Assembly: GCA_003539915.1 (NCBI GenBank)
Contig: DPNX01000005.1
Location: 1-30,253 of the forward strand
From: Patescibacteria group bacterium
Lineage (GTDB): Bacteria > Patescibacteriota > Minisyncoccia > UBA6257 > UBA11618
Direction of reading: 5' to 3'
DNA: 30,253 nucleotides
In this document: positions 17,457-23,610 of the stretch, one piece after another
How positions within the stretch are numbered: the stretch's first letter is position 1
Layout: each line of letters opens with the position of its first letter
The notes under the pieces: generated by a model
Database searches by the model: none
What the model saw: the letters and a program-made list of their open reading frames with translations, nothing else
Told to the model about the DNA's origin: nothing
Program-made: the position numbers and the translations under genes

Positions 17457-18608
17457 CTATTCATCAGAGTCTTGTTTCAACTCAATAGTCTTACCGTCAA
17501 GTATTATTTTAACAACGTAGCCATCGTCACGATCACCATCATCTCCTAATGTAATTAAACCTGAAGCACCTTGCCAATCTTCAACTGATCTAAACCATTC
17601 AGCAATTTTATCAGCATCATAACCAACTTCTGTGATAGCATCTCTTATCATTAAAATAGCATCGTGACTTGTTTGAGCATAACTTTGAAAAGGAAGCTCT
17701 TCTTTATATTTAAGTTCGTAATCTTTTGCTAATTGCTCAAATTTATTATTACTAATATTAATATTGAGCTCGGTAGTTAAAGCCCCTTCTAATAGCTTGG
17801 AATTTTCTTCTATTATTTTTTCATCACTACCAACAACATCGGTAACTAATAATGGTAGCTCCCATTTAAGATCTCGAATTTGCTTAAGAATCATCTCTAT
17901 AATAGAAGAGGTCTCAATATTAACGAAGATAGCATCAGACTCTTCTTTTTTGAGCTTAGTTAAAGCGGGACTAAAATCACTAGTCTCCGCAGAAAACTCT
18001 TCTTTAACAACCTCTCCACCCATCAATTCAAAATTACTTTTAAAAGCTTCGAAAATATTAAGGGGACGATCTAACTTCTCCTGAATTACAGCTACCTTCT
18101 TCCACTCTTTGTCGTTATAAGCAATTTCAGACAACACAGATCCCTGATCATTATTGCTAGGATAAATTCTGGCAAAATATTTACTAATATTAATTAAGTC
18201 GGCACTACTAGACCTAGAAGAGAGAAGAAATATTTTATTTTCCTCAGCAATTGGAATAGCGGCTAAAGATTCGCTATCACAAAATCCACCAATAACAACT
18301 TTAATTTTTTCATCACTAGCTAACTTCTGCATTGCGCTAGTAGCAGCGCTACTATTACACCCACCGTCTTTATAAATAACTTCTATTTTTTTACCATCAA
18401 TCCCACCAGTCTCATTAATCTCTTCGACTGCCATGGAGGTAATGTCTTTAACCAGCTTCCCTTTGTCAGATGACTCACCAGTAAAGGGAGCTATAAAGCC
18501 AATTTTAATCGTACTATCCTCAACTGGAACATTTAATAATTGATAAGATAATACCAAAACAATAAGGGCGACGATTAACCAAAAAATAATTTTTACCGTT
18601 CTACTCAT
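17457..18608 (-). CDS. Membrane-anchored Leu/Ile/Val-type substrate-binding protein
   Basis: A periplasmic-binding-protein fold (Peripla_BP_6/LivJ type) that captures a small ligand outside the cytoplasm. The 383-aa protein begins with an uncleaved-looking membrane helix (about residues 8-25) and no lipobox cysteine, then KIGFIAPFTGESSDKG (about 35-50), the usual first strand and ligand loop. A Cys pair in GGCNSSAA and GGFCDSESLA could form a disulfide. The ligand is unknown. No permease or ATPase gene is adjacent, so it may act as a sensor or adhesin-like scavenger, or serve a transporter elsewhere. It has its own promoter and ends 15 nt from the convergent tRNA-Leu. Confidence 0.88.
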   Translation of the reverse strand: MSRTVKIIFWLIVALIVLVLSYQLLNVPVEDSTIKIGFIAPFTGESSDKGKLVKDITSMAVEEINETGGIDGKKIEVIYKDGGCNSSAATSAMQKLASDEKIKVVIGGFCDSESLAAIPIAEENKIFLLSSRSSSADLINISKYFARIYPSNNDQGSVLSEIAYNDKEWKKVAVIQEKLDRPLNIFEAFKSNFELMGGEVVKEEFSAETSDFSPALTKLKKEESDAIFVNIETSSIIEMILKQIRDLKWELPLLVTDVVGSDEKIIEENSKLLEGALTTELNINISNNKFEQLAKDYELKYKEELPFQSYAQTSHDAILMIRDAITEVGYDADKIAEWFRSVEDWQGASGLITLGDDGDRDDGYVVKIILDGKTIELKQDSDE

Positions 18609-18644
18609 ATTTAAGACAGATCTTAATTAAGACTTTTTATTTGT

Positions 18645-18672
18645 CGCTATTATAACAAGCGAAGACAAAAAT
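18645..18672 (-). promoter_or_regulatory. Promoter of the substrate-binding protein gene
   Basis: On the minus strand, TTGAAT, a 16-nt spacer and TATAAT lie about 45 nt before the ATG. The leader contains a 12-bp palindrome TCTTAATTAAGA (18621-18632) that could be an operator. Box ends are good to within a base or two. Confidence 0.55.
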
Positions 18673-18711
18673 TCAAGCCATGTTTTAGAGCTGATAATCT
18701 CTTGAAATTTA

Positions 18712-18739
18712 AAACCACCCCGATAGGGGCGGTTTTTTT
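18712..18739 (-). terminator. Terminator of the rpmG-tRNA-Trp transcript
   Basis: A 10-bp stem around GATA (18722-18725). In the minus-strand RNA all pairs form, with one G-U, and TTTT follows. On + there is an A-C mismatch, so minus is the working strand. Confidence 0.75.
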
Positions 18740-18741
18740 AG

Positions 18742-18812
18742 CAGGGGTGGAAGGAATCGAACCCTCAGTAACGGTTTTGGAGACCGTTGGTTTACCATTA
18801 ACCGACACCCCC
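18742..18812 (-). tRNA. tRNA-Trp (anticodon CCA)
   Basis: Cloverleaf with D-arm GGTT/AACC, anticodon arm ACGGT/ACCGT around CTCCAAA (CCA), T-arm GAGGG/CCTTC, and the discriminator G expected for bacterial tRNA-Trp. The first acceptor pair is G-U. Its first base is also the last base of the rpmG stop codon, so it must be cut from the rpmG transcript. The CCA anticodon, with no UCA tRNA seen, supports UGA as stop. Confidence 0.93.
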
Positions 18813-18982
18813 TATTTCTTATGTTCGTTGTGAACAATATGCTTACGACACCACTTACAATACTTCTTTAATTCCAACTTTCTTTCAACCGACTTTTTAT
18901 TCTTAGTGGTGTAGTAATTAAAGCGAGCGCAATCAGCGCACTTCATTCTTATTAAATTTTCTGAATATCTTGATTTTGCCAT
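18812..18982 (-). CDS. rpmG: 50S ribosomal protein L33
   Basis: A ribosomal large-subunit protein of 56 aa. It keeps the zinc-ribbon cysteines C15/C18 (MKCADC) and C42/C45 (YCKWC), the central YYTTKNKKS strand and the basic C-terminus expected of L33. The four-cysteine (zinc-binding) form is present. The start MAKSRYSENLI is supported by a promoter about 17 nt upstream. No SD is seen. The TAG stop shares one base with tRNA-Trp. Confidence 0.93.
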   Translation of the reverse strand: MAKSRYSENLIRMKCADCARFNYYTTKNKKSVERKLELKKYCKWCRKHIVHNEHKK

Positions 18983-19000
18983 AATTTAAGGTTGTTGCCT

Positions 19001-19029
19001 ATTATACAATTTTTTAGTAAAAAAGGCAA
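19001..19029 (-). promoter_or_regulatory. rpmG-tRNA-Trp promoter
   Basis: TTGCCT -35 (19029-19024), 17-nt spacer, TATAAT -10 (19006-19001) on the minus strand, giving a leader of about 12 nt. Confidence 0.7.
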
Positions 19030-19038
19030 TTGAATTGG

Positions 19039-19110
19039 AGCCAGCGAGAGGGATCGAACCTCCGACCTTTCCCTTACCATGGGAGTGCTCTGCCACTGAG
19101 CTACGCTGGC
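19039..19110 (-). tRNA. tRNA-Thr (anticodon GGT)
   Basis: Acceptor GCCAGCG/CGCTGGC, anticodon arm CTCCC/GGGAA around ATGGTAA (GGT), T-arm GGAGG/CCTCT, discriminator T, no CCA. Its first ten bases encode the last residues and the TAG stop of murC. Confidence 0.95.
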
Positions 19111-20423
19111 AATAGTTTAGAGTCAAAATATTTGCGCACTTCTTGATCAATATCTCCTGCTCCCATAAAGGTTACCACCAACTTTTCTTTTTTGAACTCC
19201 TGTCGTAATTCTCTAATAAGACTAAGGACATCTTCGAAATTTTGCAAGTGGTAAGAACGTTTTTTCTTCCTCAGATCATTAAATAGATTTTCTGATGTTT
19301 TACCTCCTTCAAGCTCCCTACCAACAACCTCGTAGGTAGGCATAATGACAATAACATCAAAGTCGGAAAAGCTTTTTTTAAAATCACCATACAAATTAGT
19401 TAGTCTTTCAATCTGATGGGGTTGAAAAATCACAACGCTTTTCTTTTTTGGATAAGCCTGCTTAATACCCTTCCCAACAACTTTTATCTCACTAGGATGA
19501 TGAGCGTAGTCATTAATATAAACACAAAGTTTGCAAAGCTTTGTTTCTGGCTTTGGAAGAAGAAATTCCATACGACGCCAGGAGCCGGTAAATTTTTTAA
19601 CCGCCGATCGAGCATCTTTTTTAGAGACACCTAAGCTTTCAGCTACTTGCCAAGCTGCTTCAGCATTTAATTGATTAAACTCCCCTGGTATTTTCAAAGG
19701 CCATTTAGAAAATGCTTTTTTATTATAAAGAAAAGTCTCAGCAACAATACCCTTAGTGGCTTGTATAGAGTTTTTATCTTTAGCATTGATAAATACTTTT
19801 CCTTGAGGAGCTATGTTATTTAAATATTTGTTAAAACCATTAATAACGCCTTGAAGATTTTCAAAGGTGTCTAAGTGCTCCTTATCTATATTGGTGACCG
19901 TAACAATTGTTGGCTTGTATTGATGAAAGGAATTATTCCATTCATCAGCCTCTATAATAAGGTAGCGACTTTTACCTAAACGAAAATTACTACCACCGAA
20001 CTCTTTCAAGCGCGTACCTACGATAACGGTAGGGTCTAAACCTGCCTCAATCATCATCAGAGATAATAAAGCGGTGGTGGTGGACTTACCATGACTACCA
20101 GAGACAGCTAATGTAATATACTGCTTGGTCAACTCCCCTAATGACTCAGCGTAGGTAAGGGTTGGGATCTTAAATTTTTTTGCTTCTTTTAATTCCGGAT
20201 TATTTTTTTTAATCGCTGAAGAATAAACCACGCTATCAAAATTATTTTTAATATTTTTAGAGTTGTGTCCGATAAATAAATCCACCCCTTCTTTTTTTAA
20301 GGAGTCTGTAATTTCTGATTTAGCAAGATCAGATCCGCTAACTTTATAGCCCTGTGAGAGATAGTATCGAGCCAGGGAGCTCATACCTATTCCTCCTATA
20401 CCAATAAAATAAATCCTATTCAT
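19101..20423 (-). CDS. murC: UDP-N-acetylmuramate--L-alanine ligase
   Basis: MurC adds L-alanine to UDP-MurNAc, the first stem-peptide step of peptidoglycan synthesis in the cytoplasm. The 440-aa protein has the N-terminal UDP-binding GIGGIGMS at 8-15, the P-loop GSHGKST at 109-115, EADEWNNSF in the central domain, NIDKEHLD, and the C-terminal ligase domain with NDYAHHPSE and FQPHQIERL. It is slightly shorter than E. coli MurC (491 aa). It sits between two tRNA-Thr genes: 7 nt after tRNA-Thr(TGT), and overlapping tRNA-Thr(GGT) by 10 nt. All three probably form one transcript. Confidence 0.96.
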   Translation of the reverse strand: MNRIYFIGIGGIGMSSLARYYLSQGYKVSGSDLAKSEITDSLKKEGVDLFIGHNSKNIKNNFDSVVYSSAIKKNNPELKEAKKFKIPTLTYAESLGELTKQYITLAVSGSHGKSTTTALLSLMMIEAGLDPTVIVGTRLKEFGGSNFRLGKSRYLIIEADEWNNSFHQYKPTIVTVTNIDKEHLDTFENLQGVINGFNKYLNNIAPQGKVFINAKDKNSIQATKGIVAETFLYNKKAFSKWPLKIPGEFNQLNAEAAWQVAESLGVSKKDARSAVKKFTGSWRRMEFLLPKPETKLCKLCVYINDYAHHPSEIKVVGKGIKQAYPKKKSVVIFQPHQIERLTNLYGDFKKSFSDFDVIVIMPTYEVVGRELEGGKTSENLFNDLRKKKRSYHLQNFEDVLSLIRELRQEFKKEKLVVTFMGAGDIDQEVRKYFDSKLLPA

Positions 20424-20430
20424 ATTTTTG

Positions 20431-20502
20431 AGCCACCCGTCGGATTCGAACCGACGACCTGCTGTTTACAAAACAGCTGCTCTGCCGCTGAGCTAGGGTG
20501 GC
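20431..20502 (-). tRNA. tRNA-Thr (anticodon TGT)
   Basis: Acceptor GCCACCC/GGGTGGC, anticodon arm GCTGT/ACAGC around TTTGTAA (TGT), T-arm GTCGG/CCGAC, discriminator T, no CCA. First gene of the tRNA-Thr-murC-tRNA-Thr unit. Confidence 0.96.
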
Positions 20503-20515
20503 TTATGCAAAATAA

Positions 20516-20544
20516 TTAATAACACGATATTAGTTATTTGTAAA
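20516..20544 (-). promoter_or_regulatory. Promoter of tRNA-Thr(TGT)-murC
   Basis: TTTACA (20544-20539), 17 nt, TATTAA (20521-20516) on the minus strand, about 13 nt before the tRNA. It is divergent from and adjacent to the dksA-like promoter. Confidence 0.5.
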
Positions 20545-20550
20545 AGGTTA

Positions 20551-20579
20551 TTGAAATGATTTTTTGTTACATCTATACT
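20551..20579 (+). promoter_or_regulatory. Leaderless promoter of the DksA/TraR-like gene
   Basis: TTGAAA (20551-20556), 17 nt, TATACT (20574-20579), only 6 nt before the ATG at 20586. This fixes the start over the upstream ATG at 20556, which lies inside the promoter. Confidence 0.7.
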
Positions 20580-20585
20580 TTTGGT

Positions 20586-20915
20586 ATGACACAAGAAGAA
20601 CTTAAAAAATATAAAGATAGTCTAGAGAGTAACAAGAAGGAGCTTGAGGAGTTGATTGCTAAGACTCCCCTTGTTGAAGATATGGGAAGTGACACAGAAG
20701 GCACTTCGTTTGATCAAGAGGCTGATGAGGCAGAGGCAATGGTTAATAATGCTGCTATTAGAGATTCTCTCAAGGAAAGATTAAAAGCCATCGATAATGC
20801 ATTAGAGAAAATCGATAAAGGAGAGTACGGCAAGTGCGAAAAATGCAATGAAGGGATCGATGAAGAAAAGATAGAGACCTCTCCCGAATCAAGTCTTTGT
20901 AGAAATTGTAAATAA
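20586..20915 (+). CDS. DksA/TraR-family zinc-finger protein
   Basis: Proteins of this family enter the RNA polymerase secondary channel and change transcription, often together with ppGpp. The 109-aa protein has an N-terminal helical coiled coil (about 1-33 and 48-80) with acidic residues in the turn (EDMGSDTEGTSFD), then a C-terminal zinc finger C84-x2-C87-x17-C105-x2-C108. The family signature CxxC..I...R/ES.P....C..C is recognisable as CNEGIDEEKIETSPESSLC. It is shorter than E. coli DksA (151 aa). A Rel protein is encoded 5 kb away, so the pair may act together. Confidence 0.88.
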   Translation: MTQEELKKYKDSLESNKKELEELIAKTPLVEDMGSDTEGTSFDQEADEAEAMVNNAAIRDSLKERLKAIDNALEKIDKGEYGKCEKCNEGIDEEKIETSPESSLCRNCK

Positions 20916-20930
20916 ATTATAACCAAATAA

Positions 20931-20962
20931 AAGCCCCCCATTTAATAAGGGGGTGTTTTTTT
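20931..20962. terminator. Bidirectional terminator between convergent genes
   Basis: CCCCC/GGGGG stem with an AT-rich loop, T-run on + and a shorter T-run on the minus strand. It ends the dksA-like gene and the 109-aa gene. Confidence 0.75.
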
Positions 20963-21290
20963 AGTTCATGGAAGGAGGACTTTGATCCCATGATTCTGAT
21001 TCATCACTCTCTTCATCTACTGAGCCAATCAGGCAAATAAAAGGGGTTTGGGAATCACTGTCGCCTTCTATCTTCAGACTTGTAGTAGTGCCGATTCTAA
21101 TCTGATCTAAGGGCGTATCACCAAACTCCTCCCTTATAATCTCAATCAAAGTGGAAGCGGAGAATCCTTCGCCTGTCTCCACATCAGCTTTGATAAAAAT
21201 CGTGATATTAGTTTGGTAACTTTCTTTTGGTAACTCACCCAAGCCCTTTATGAACCTCAGCATCTCTTCACGATGATTTTCGAATAACAT
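20961..21290 (-). CDS. Hypothetical protein, 109 aa, acidic tail
   Basis: I do not recognise this protein. It has an N-terminal helix (MLFENHREEMLRFIKGL), a strand TNITIFIKAD, a helix STLIEIIREEFG, further strands (RIGTTTSLKIEG and TPFICLIGSV), and a disordered Asp/Glu/Ser tail of about 20 residues. This is a small alpha/beta fold that is likely soluble. The start is firm: TAGGAGG lies 6 nt before the ATG, one of the strongest SDs in the window. It has its own spacer and terminator and belongs to the SD-bearing gene class described in the findings. Confidence 0.65.
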   Translation of the reverse strand: MLFENHREEMLRFIKGLGELPKESYQTNITIFIKADVETGEGFSASTLIEIIREEFGDTPLDQIRIGTTTSLKIEGDSDSQTPFICLIGSVDEESDESESWDQSPPSMN

Positions 21291-21394
21291 AAGTTCCTCC
21301 TAAGCAATCAACGAGTTTCAAAGTACTTTATTAAACTTTATATAAGTAAACGGAATAAAACAAATTTGTTTATATATTTTATATAGCTTATAAT

Positions 21395-21421
21395 AAAAAT
21401 GTTTCACAGTGAAACATTTTT
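21395..21421. promoter_or_regulatory. parS-like palindrome / operator
   Basis: A perfect 13-bp inverted repeat with one central base, containing TGTTTCACAGTGAAACA. The ParB site consensus is TGTTTCACGTGAAACA, so this is that site with one extra central A. It touches a TATAAT (21421-21426) and covers the -35 region of the LAGLIDADG gene. As a terminator it would serve no gene on either strand. Confidence 0.5.
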
Positions 21422-21436
21422 ATAATTACGCAGCAG

Positions 21437-21912
21437 TGGCAGACGTCTACCATCCTTACGTAAATGAAATTATCAAAAGACTACATACTAGGAATTGCCG
21501 AAAGTAAGGCAATTTTTACTTTTTCCGGCAATGGGACAAAAAAGATCCCTGCCTTTTATTTTGTAATGGAGGCTAAAGATAAAGAAATGGTTAAAGAAGT
21601 TAAGCTATATCTAGGTTTAAAGAATAAAATATACGTACACGATCCTTATAAAAAAGATGGGGCAAAAAGAAAAAGTTCGGCAAAAATAGCTGTAAGGGAT
21701 TTCAATCAAATAAAAAACATAATAATTCCATTCTTTTATAACCAATTAAAGGGGAGTAAGGGAAAGGAATTTATTAGCTGGCTCAATAAAATAGGGAAGG
21801 ATCCTGCTGTTCCAAAGCTTTATAAGCTATTTTATAGACTACATAGGACAGGTTATTGGAAAAAGTAGGGGAATTTTTTATTTTTTTACGTAAGGATGGT
21901 AGACGTCTACCA
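21437..21912. repeat. Inverted repeats flanking the LAGLIDADG gene
   Basis: A 24-bp sequence at 21441-21464 is repeated exactly in inverted form at 21885-21908. Each arm holds TTACGTAA next to a palindrome: the right one is perfect, TGGTAGACGTCTACCA (21897-21912), and the left one has one mismatch (21437-21452). The left arm ends on the A of the gene's ATG and the right arm begins 17 nt after its stop. Confidence 0.9.
21464..21868 (+). CDS. Single-motif LAGLIDADG-family protein, probably catalytically altered
   Basis: A LAGLIDADG homing-endonuclease fold of 134 aa. Single-motif members act as homodimers on palindromic DNA. Seen: YILGIAESKAIFTF (residues 6-19) at the place of the motif helix, then strand PAFYFVMEAKD, helix EMVKEVKLYLG, and the C-terminal YNQLKGSKGKEFISWLNKIG, which matches the family-typical L..KK...F..W. 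In the motif, LAGLIDADG reads ILGIAESKA: the second acidic residue, which binds the catalytic metal, is Lys and the last Gly is Ala. DNA binding without cleavage is plausible, as in WhiA. Perfect 24-bp inverted repeats flank the gene. A TATAAT lies 38 nt upstream and no SD is visible. It is not inside an intron or another gene. Confidence 0.8.
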   Translation: MKLSKDYILGIAESKAIFTFSGNGTKKIPAFYFVMEAKDKEMVKEVKLYLGLKNKIYVHDPYKKDGAKRKSSAKIAVRDFNQIKNIIIPFFYNQLKGSKGKEFISWLNKIGKDPAVPKLYKLFYRLHRTGYWKK

Positions 21913-21966
21913 CCGAAAATAGCTGTTTTTGGCAAAATCGCGAATTCTTATAGGTTTTATGGGCAC

Positions 21967-22047
21967 ATCGGGTTTTCCAAAAAACACTAAAAAAAGACCC
22001 ATGTTTGACATTAAAAAATGATATTTGTCAATTTTTGAAAACCCGGT
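21967..22047. other. Nested hairpin, possible structured RNA
   Basis: CGGGTTTTC at 21969-21977 pairs with GAAAACCCG at 22037-22045, followed by AAAAA/TTTTT after a one-base bulge. Inside, TTGACA (22005-22010) pairs with TGTCAA (22026-22031). It fills the space between the right inverted repeat and the GTCTACCA cluster. No convincing gene overlaps it. Confidence 0.45.
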
Positions 22048-22086
22048 AGTTCGATAAAATCTACAATATTTTAAAAAACAGGGGGT

Positions 22087-22136
22087 GTCTACCACTGTCT
22101 ACCAAAGTGTCTACCATCTAGGCCGTGGTAGACACT
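22087..22136. repeat. Cluster of GTCTACCA half-sites
   Basis: GTCTACCA at 22087, 22097 and 22109 in direct orientation, then TGGTAGAC at 22126 inverted. The last two are part of an 11-bp perfect inverted repeat (22106-22116 and 22126-22136). The same 8-mer builds the palindromes at the LAGLIDADG gene ends. Steps of 10 and 12 bp fit one helical turn. Confidence 0.85.
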
Positions 22137-22142
22137 TAAAAA

Positions 22143-22166
22143 TAAAAAAGACCCCGATTGGGGTCT
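22143..22166 (-). terminator. Terminator of the M16 peptidase gene
   Basis: AGACCCC/GGGGTCT around GATT (22156-22159), followed by six T on the minus strand. Confidence 0.85.
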
Positions 22167-22174
22167 GACTTTTG

Positions 22175-23479
22175 TTAAGATGGCTTGATCACAACACAAG
22201 CACTATTCTGAGAAAGGTACTTTTGAGCCACCTCTCTCAATTTGGCACGACCTCCTCTTCTGAGGTATTTGGTGATCCTCTCTCCCCTTTCATGCAACCT
22301 TGTTAAATCAAGATCTCCATTTGAAACGCTTGCTACAATTTCATCCATGAGCAAGGAAGGGCATCTTTTAAAAACCTCCATGAACTCACTGTCGTACATA
22401 AAACCGATGCAATCTTCAGCCTCCGACCTACTAACAAGCTGATCGCATAGCAAACGGCATTGATCGCGAAAGGCTCTTATTCCGACTCTTACAAAACTCT
22501 GGTCAATGGTAGCAAAGTGAAAACAAAATAATCCGTGAGCAAAAGTTCTTTCTGTTAATACCGGTGATCGATAAGAACCTCCTGCCCAAGACTGGTTCTT
22601 AGTCCTTATCTCTCCATACATCCGTCTAGAAAGAATTCTGGCAAGGATATCGATAGCCTCAGCATCTTTACTAAGATAGGTTTCGGTAGGGAAGCCTATG
22701 GCAACATGATACTGATGAATACCCGGCCGAACAACGACCTTCCTTTTTGGCTCTTTAAGAACGTACGAATCAGCATTGTACCTAGTTCGAAAACTAGGAT
22801 TATAATGCCTCGGCTGATTAACCCAATCTCCCAACTCTCTTTCAATCAATCTTGCAACTTCCGAATGACTAGGTCCCAAATAAACAACGAACGCATTCTT
22901 AGGGACATAGTATCTTTGAATATGCCTATTGATATCAAGAAGAGAGGAGCGACGAACATCGCTCATTCGGCCATCGATTGGATTTCGAGCAGTAAACCTT
23001 TTAGGAAAAAGGAGCTCGCAGAATAGATCCTCTATCCAATCTACCATCGAATCTCGTGCCATCAGAAAATGTTCTTGATTGACACTAGCTTTCTCTGAAT
23101 CACAGACTGATTTAGAAATAACCGGTTCCTTCATCATGCAAGAAAACATGTTGAAGAGGTTTCGATTGTGAGATTTTTTTATACTGTCCATTGGACCAAA
23201 TGTAGTAGCTGTCCTACCAGTAGTAATCCAAGCTAAATCACTATAGCCAATAGTTCTGTGCATAATCGATTCAACCTGCTGAGGATTATGCTGTTTTGAT
23301 TCAGCGCATATAACATGCTCCGTTAGATGTGAGAGACCTCTACGGTTAGGAGGGTCGTGAATAGAGCCAGCCATGATAACAATCAAGGCCAACTCCTTTG
23401 ATTCACTACTATCATTTTGACTATAAAACCTTAGGCCATTTTGAAGACGACCACAGTGAACTTTGTAACAGTCTTTCAT
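22175..23479 (-). CDS. M16-family zinc peptidase (pitrilysin/processing-peptidase type)
   Basis: M16 peptidases degrade or process short unfolded peptides. The 434-aa protein has the inverted zinc motif HLTEH at 51-55 (H51, H55 ligands, E54 catalytic). E129 in DSEKASVNQEH is the likely third ligand, at about the expected distance. The second, inactive half follows from about residue 200 (RYYVPKNAFVVYLG, the usual linker strand). The length fits the subfamily of about 430-residue single units. No signal peptide is visible. AAAGGAG lies 7 nt before the ATG. Codon use (more CGC, CGA, GCC-type codons) differs from the core genes, and the gene has its own promoter and terminator, so it may be acquired. 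Confidence 0.87.
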   Translation of the reverse strand: MKDCYKVHCGRLQNGLRFYSQNDSSESKELALIVIMAGSIHDPPNRRGLSHLTEHVICAESKQHNPQQVESIMHRTIGYSDLAWITTGRTATTFGPMDSIKKSHNRNLFNMFSCMMKEPVISKSVCDSEKASVNQEHFLMARDSMVDWIEDLFCELLFPKRFTARNPIDGRMSDVRRSSLLDINRHIQRYYVPKNAFVVYLGPSHSEVARLIERELGDWVNQPRHYNPSFRTRYNADSYVLKEPKRKVVVRPGIHQYHVAIGFPTETYLSKDAEAIDILARILSRRMYGEIRTKNQSWAGGSYRSPVLTERTFAHGLFCFHFATIDQSFVRVGIRAFRDQCRLLCDQLVSRSEAEDCIGFMYDSEFMEVFKRCPSLLMDEIVASVSNGDLDLTRLHERGERITKYLRRGGRAKLREVAQKYLSQNSACVVIKPS

Positions 23480-23523
23480 AAACCAACTCCTTTATTCGGT
23501 TTGTTAATGAGCTCTAAGAAAAG

Positions 23524-23553
23524 ATTATAAAAGAATATTGTACTATTAGTCAA
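23524..23553 (-). promoter_or_regulatory. M16 peptidase promoter
   Basis: TTGACT (23553-23548), 18-nt spacer, TATAAT (23529-23524) on the minus strand, about 44 nt before the ATG. Confidence 0.7.
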
Positions 23554-23556
23554 CAA

Positions 23557-23586
23557 TAAAAAAGCGCCTGCTGTTAAGCAAGGCGC
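23557..23586 (-). terminator. Terminator of the 97-aa gene
   Basis: GCGCCTTGCT and AGCAGGCGC pair with one bulged base, followed by six T on the minus strand. Confidence 0.8.
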
Positions 23587-23610
23587 GGGGAAAGGGCAGG
23601 AACCTGAAGA

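Noticed and set aside
18621..18632. 12-bp palindrome TCTTAATTAAGA in the leader of the binding-protein gene, as an operator
   Set aside because: AT-rich palindromes of this size occur often in such DNA and no regulator is nearby; mentioned only with the promoter.
18682..18715. A stretch beginning GTTTTAGAGCT and ending TTTAAAAC, resembling a Cas9-type CRISPR repeat
   Set aside because: Only one copy is present, there are no spacers or cas genes nearby, and it partly overlaps a terminator stem.
21907..22095. Minus-strand ORF of 62 aa across the hairpin region
   Set aside because: It starts inside the palindromic repeat, has no SD or promoter, and its frame is explained by the AT-rich inverted repeats.
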